Part shown: piece after piece, positions 51,401-53,134 of the stretch
How positions within the stretch are numbered: position 1 is the first letter of the stretch
Layout: the number at the start of each line of letters is the position of its first letter
Source of the DNA: Hymenobacter lapidarius
GTDB lineage: Bacteria; Bacteroidota; Bacteroidia; Cytophagales; Hymenobacteraceae
DNA length: 53,134 bases
Reading direction: 5' to 3'
Assembly: GCF_001816145.1 (NCBI RefSeq)
Contig: NZ_MDZB01000103.1
Span: 1 to 53,134, forward strand
Program-made: the position numbers and the translations under genes
The notes under the pieces: model-generated
The model's database searches: none
Told to the model about the DNA's origin: nothing
What the model saw: only the letters and a program-made list of their open reading frames with translations

Positions 51401-53027
51401 CAAAAGGCTCAAACAAATCGGCCGTTGGGGGAGTGGTGGCGGCCATGGGCAGGGTCGCCGTGGTACCAGTTGCCGTGGTCACCGAAACCGTACCGGCGCC
51501 GGTGGCCGTGGGCGTGAGCGTGGCCCGAATAGAACTGGCGCTTGAAAATGTGAACCCGGAAACCGTGCCGCCGGAGTAGTTTATCACACTTGCACTGGTG
51601 AAGTTCGTGCCCGTAAATACCACCACGCTGGGAATGCCAAGCAGCAAGGACGAAGCCGTAGCGGCGGTAAGCGTAGGCGGCGCGGCGGTGGCCGTACCCG
51701 TCAGGTTGATAACGTAGCTAGCTTCGTTTTGGTCGTTGCTGGCGATGGTGATTACCCCCGTTTTAGCACCCGTTGAAGTGGGGGAAAACGTCACGGTGAA
51801 AGTGGCCGAGCTGTTGGCCGCCACCACATAAGGGGTGGCGGTGCCGCTCAGGCTAAAGCCGGCGCCAGTGCTGCCCGTCACGCCTTGAGCAGTCACGCTC
51901 AGGGCGTCTGTAGTGCTGAGGTTTTGCACAGTGAAAGTGGCCGTAACAGGGGTTCCCACCTGGGTGGACCCGAATGCGTACGCACTGGCAGTGAGGTAGT
52001 CCGTGCCCGCCACCTGCACATTGATTTCCGGGTTGGGGACGCTGGCCTGGCCCTCGCCGCTCAGGTTCACGACGTAGGAAGCTTCGTCGCTGTCGTCGCT
52101 GGCAATGGTGACGGTGCCCGTGCGGGTGCCGGCAGCCGAGGGGGTAAAAGTGACGTTGAACGTGGCCATGCCATTGGCAGCCACGGTGGTGGGCACGGTG
52201 CCCGTCACGCTGAAGTCGCCGGTGGCCACAATGCTGGCAATGTTAAGAATAGTACCACCGAGGTTTTCAATGGTAAACGCCTTAACATCGGTGCTGCCAA
52301 TGGTGGTGGTGGCAAAGCCGCTGTAGGTGCTGGCCGTGAGGTAGGTGGTGGTGCCCTGCTTCACGTTGATTTCGGCTGGGGTGGCCGTGGCACTGCACGG
52401 AGCAGCAGCGGTTGCGGAGTTGCGCGGAGTTGGGGCACCAGTTGCAAAGTCGGCGCCGTTGTTGTTGCCATCAGTACAGCCGTTACCAGCCCGTATAGCG
52501 GCCGTAGTATTCGTAAGCGCCGCCACGGGGTTGGCGCCTTCGTACGACGTTGCTGTTGTGTTGTAGCCGACAAAATCAACTACGTTGCTAGAAAAGGTCG
52601 AATTTGGCCCAGCGGTGGCCGTAACGGCCGTGCTGTTGTTTGCCAATGCCACTTTACCTGCCGTACCGCTCAGAGGTATAAATCCGGTGATGTCCGGCAT
52701 CAAATTGGTGGTGCCTCCAGTTCCAGCCGCCTCTTGAACTAGCAGGTATTTGCCAGGTTGAATAATACCACTCAACTGCGTGAAGCTAGTATTCGCCGCT
52801 ACGGAAAACGTACCTGCCGCGCTGGTGTATTGGAGGGTGTAGCTGCTCAGGTCTACAGGAGTGGTCCCTCGATTGAACAGTTCAATAAAGTCTTGCTTGA
52901 TGGTAGCACCCGTGTTACCACCTCCGCCATATACCTGGCTGATAACTACCTGCCCGCGCCCCGCCAAGGGCAGCAGCAGCGCCAACAGTGTGAGCAGCCG
53001 CATCCAGCGGACTGACTGCCATTGCAT
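48411..53027 (-). CDS. Large secreted multidomain protein: lamin-tail, choice-of-anchor D repeats, T9SS sorting domain
   Basis: 1538 residues. A signal (MRLLTLLALLLPLAGRGQ) is followed by a lamin-tail-like domain (VVISQVYGGGGNTGATIKQD to about 215). Choice-of-anchor D/ASH-type beta repeats lie near 217-325, 327-445 and 785-895, each with FTV/FTP-rich strands and INV starts. An IPT-like and an FN3-like segment lie near 450-525 and 695-780, and a Thr/Gly-rich beta-helix-like part covers roughly 895-1200. The last about 90 residues are the T9SS sorting domain (LFPNPASTTFRVAMPLL to GVYTLRL...VVE). No enzymatic motif was seen; cell-surface adhesion or binding is inferred. Confidence 0.92.
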   Translation of the reverse strand: MQWQSVRWMRLLTLLALLLPLAGRGQVVISQVYGGGGNTGATIKQDFIELFNRGTTPVDLSSYTLQYTSAAGTFSVAANTSFTQLSGIIQPGKYLLVQEAAGTGGTTNLMPDITGFIPLSGTAGKVALANNSTAVTATAGPNSTFSSNVVDFVGYNTTATSYEGANPVAALTNTTAAIRAGNGCTDGNNNGADFATGAPTPRNSATAAAPCSATATPAEINVKQGTTTYLTASTYSGFATTTIGSTDVKAFTIENLGGTILNIASIVATGDFSVTGTVPTTVAANGMATFNVTFTPSAAGTRTGTVTIASDDSDEASYVVNLSGEGQASVPNPEINVQVAGTDYLTASAYAFGSTQVGTPVTATFTVQNLSTTDALSVTAQGVTGSTGAGFSLSGTATPYVVAANSSATFTVTFSPTSTGAKTGVITIASNDQNEASYVINLTGTATAAPPTLTAATASSLLLGIPSVVVFTGTNFTSASVINYSGGTVSGFTFSSASSIRATLTPTATGAGTVSVTTATGTTATLPMAATTPPTADLFEPFESVFQSSYTTMPTALALSSGSVTILQALLGNDDPRNNSQSARIRGGGYVEFARTAGVGTVGFLAAPFNATDAAAFTLSYSIDGGTTFVPVAGTPTPAAFTGTSLTAYSYTLNQVGNVLVRIGTTNTNTGNNPRVNIDDVQLSNYTAPVACAAPSTPTFGNIQQTSAEVTVAPGPNGTGPFTVTATPTAGGPAITATGASPVSLTGLAAGTSYSVTATSNCNTGFSSPSQPSAAATLTTAGATPAPTLAVTQGSTSYPSNGTAYGFGNQTVGSTSAPVAFTLTNSGPDALTISGISATGDYAVSGTVPTTVAANGGTATVSVTFAPTATGTRTGTLVINSNATNAATYTVNLTGNGQAAPLADLVVSNTQAISGSYNNVTVTATGRATLSGTLTVAGTLLVQTGGVLTQNCQALNGAGNFTLQAGAGLVICDPAGITTTGATGAIQVTGTRSYSPGAAYVYNGTAAQVTGSGLPAQVGGLGVANAAGVTLSQAVAVSQQVTLQVGNLNTNGQGLTLLSSAAGTAFVVNSPTSVVNGTATVQRYIDNTNPVGYRHYAAPVSNTTLADVATAGFAPTFNTAYNTSPTPGTVTPFPTVFGYNQSRIATVNSTYGAFDKGWFSPVAADPMLPNRGYTVNAPNTALVDFVGTLNNGLQPSGPLARGTDAQAGWQFLGNPYPAPLDWSTVADAQRPGMDAAMYVFQSSGQYGGSYRSFANGVGGSPLIPMASGYFARVTTPGTAGAVNLTNDNRVTTAAAVPAFGRGTADVRPQLHLQLRGTAGLDEAYVYFEAGATAGLDPRYDAVKLANPSGLNLASVTGSEQLAINGLPTLGATALVVPLAVAVPQAGSYSFDAADVANLVGTTVTLVDALTGTRTVLATGSTYAFAVAGTSAAGRFSLEFRASGVLATQAAKALAAQTQLFPNPASTTFRVAMPLLRHKAAVAATLTNALGQTVLTRSLSAPAGQAIAADFDVRGLARGVYTLRLTMDGEQVVRKVVVE

Positions 53028-53134
53028 GTAAATTTTTGGCGGTGGTCTGATATAAGGTGAAATGCGTATTGGGGGTTATGGTTTATACGCAACACTATTG
53101 CGCCGCCTGCGGCAGTGAACAGATTCGGCGCAAT
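53028..53134. other. Leader of the secreted-protein gene to window edge
   Basis: 107 bp upstream of the minus-strand start. No gene is visible and no convincing promoter match was found. Confidence 0.4.

Overview
The window looks like chromosome of a high-GC member of the Bacteroidota, most likely the Hymenobacter/Cytophagales group. The reasons are a type IX secretion (T9SS) sorting domain, a TonB-dependent receptor with a carboxypeptidase-regulatory-like N-terminus, an N-acyl-ornithine carbamoyltransferase (argF'), tandem M13 peptidases, many lipoproteins and strong G/C bias at third codon positions. That bias also creates very long spurious antisense ORFs. Species-level assignment is inference.

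Region by region: 1-2.4 kb holds the start of a probable Kdo transferase (edge), a broken hydrolase remnant, a TetR regulator with a perfect palindromic operator, a PD-(D/E)XK protein and an EamA transporter. 2.4-17.1 kb is a complete arginine cluster. argB-argE-argH run on the minus strand. A GNAT acyltransferase, argG, argC, argD, carA, carB and argF' run divergently on the plus strand from a shared 390 bp intergenic region. Together they cover glutamate to arginine by the N-acylated route, with carAB supplying carbamoyl phosphate. The plus-strand half is interrupted by three AT-rich small genes of unknown function and by several palindromic repeat elements.

17.2-30.4 kb is a mixed housekeeping region: tRNA-Lys(UUU), BatE-like and MOSC proteins, a DUF2461 protein, deoxynucleoside kinase, a GNAT, a four-helix-bundle protein flanked by inverted repeats, a CDGSH iron-sulfur protein, a subtilase lipoprotein, a truncated acyl-CoA-binding protein, a frameshifted amidohydrolase, a zinc-dependent phospholipase C-like protein, a cyclophilin lipoprotein and a BLUF photoreceptor. 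30.4-41.7 kb carries two tandem M13 peptidases, xseA-xseB, a histidine kinase with a receiver-only response regulator, a TonB-dependent receptor and an alkyltransferase-like protein. 41.9-48 kb is a tripartite RND efflux operon (adaptor, pump, TolC), with palindromic repeats in both intergenic gaps. 48.4-53.0 kb is a 1538-residue T9SS-secreted multidomain protein.

Two patterns run across the window. First, at least five families of palindromic, REP/MITE-like elements sit in the gaps between genes. They often flank small AT-rich ORFs, end close to start codons, and in two cases enter coding sequence. One family keeps its hairpin architecture while the stem sequences differ between copies. This is my best candidate for an undescribed system. 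Second, at least four otherwise intact genes carry single-base indels in short homopolymers or repeated-base runs, which fits either an unpolished assembly or recent decay. All similarities are from reading the sequence; no search was run.
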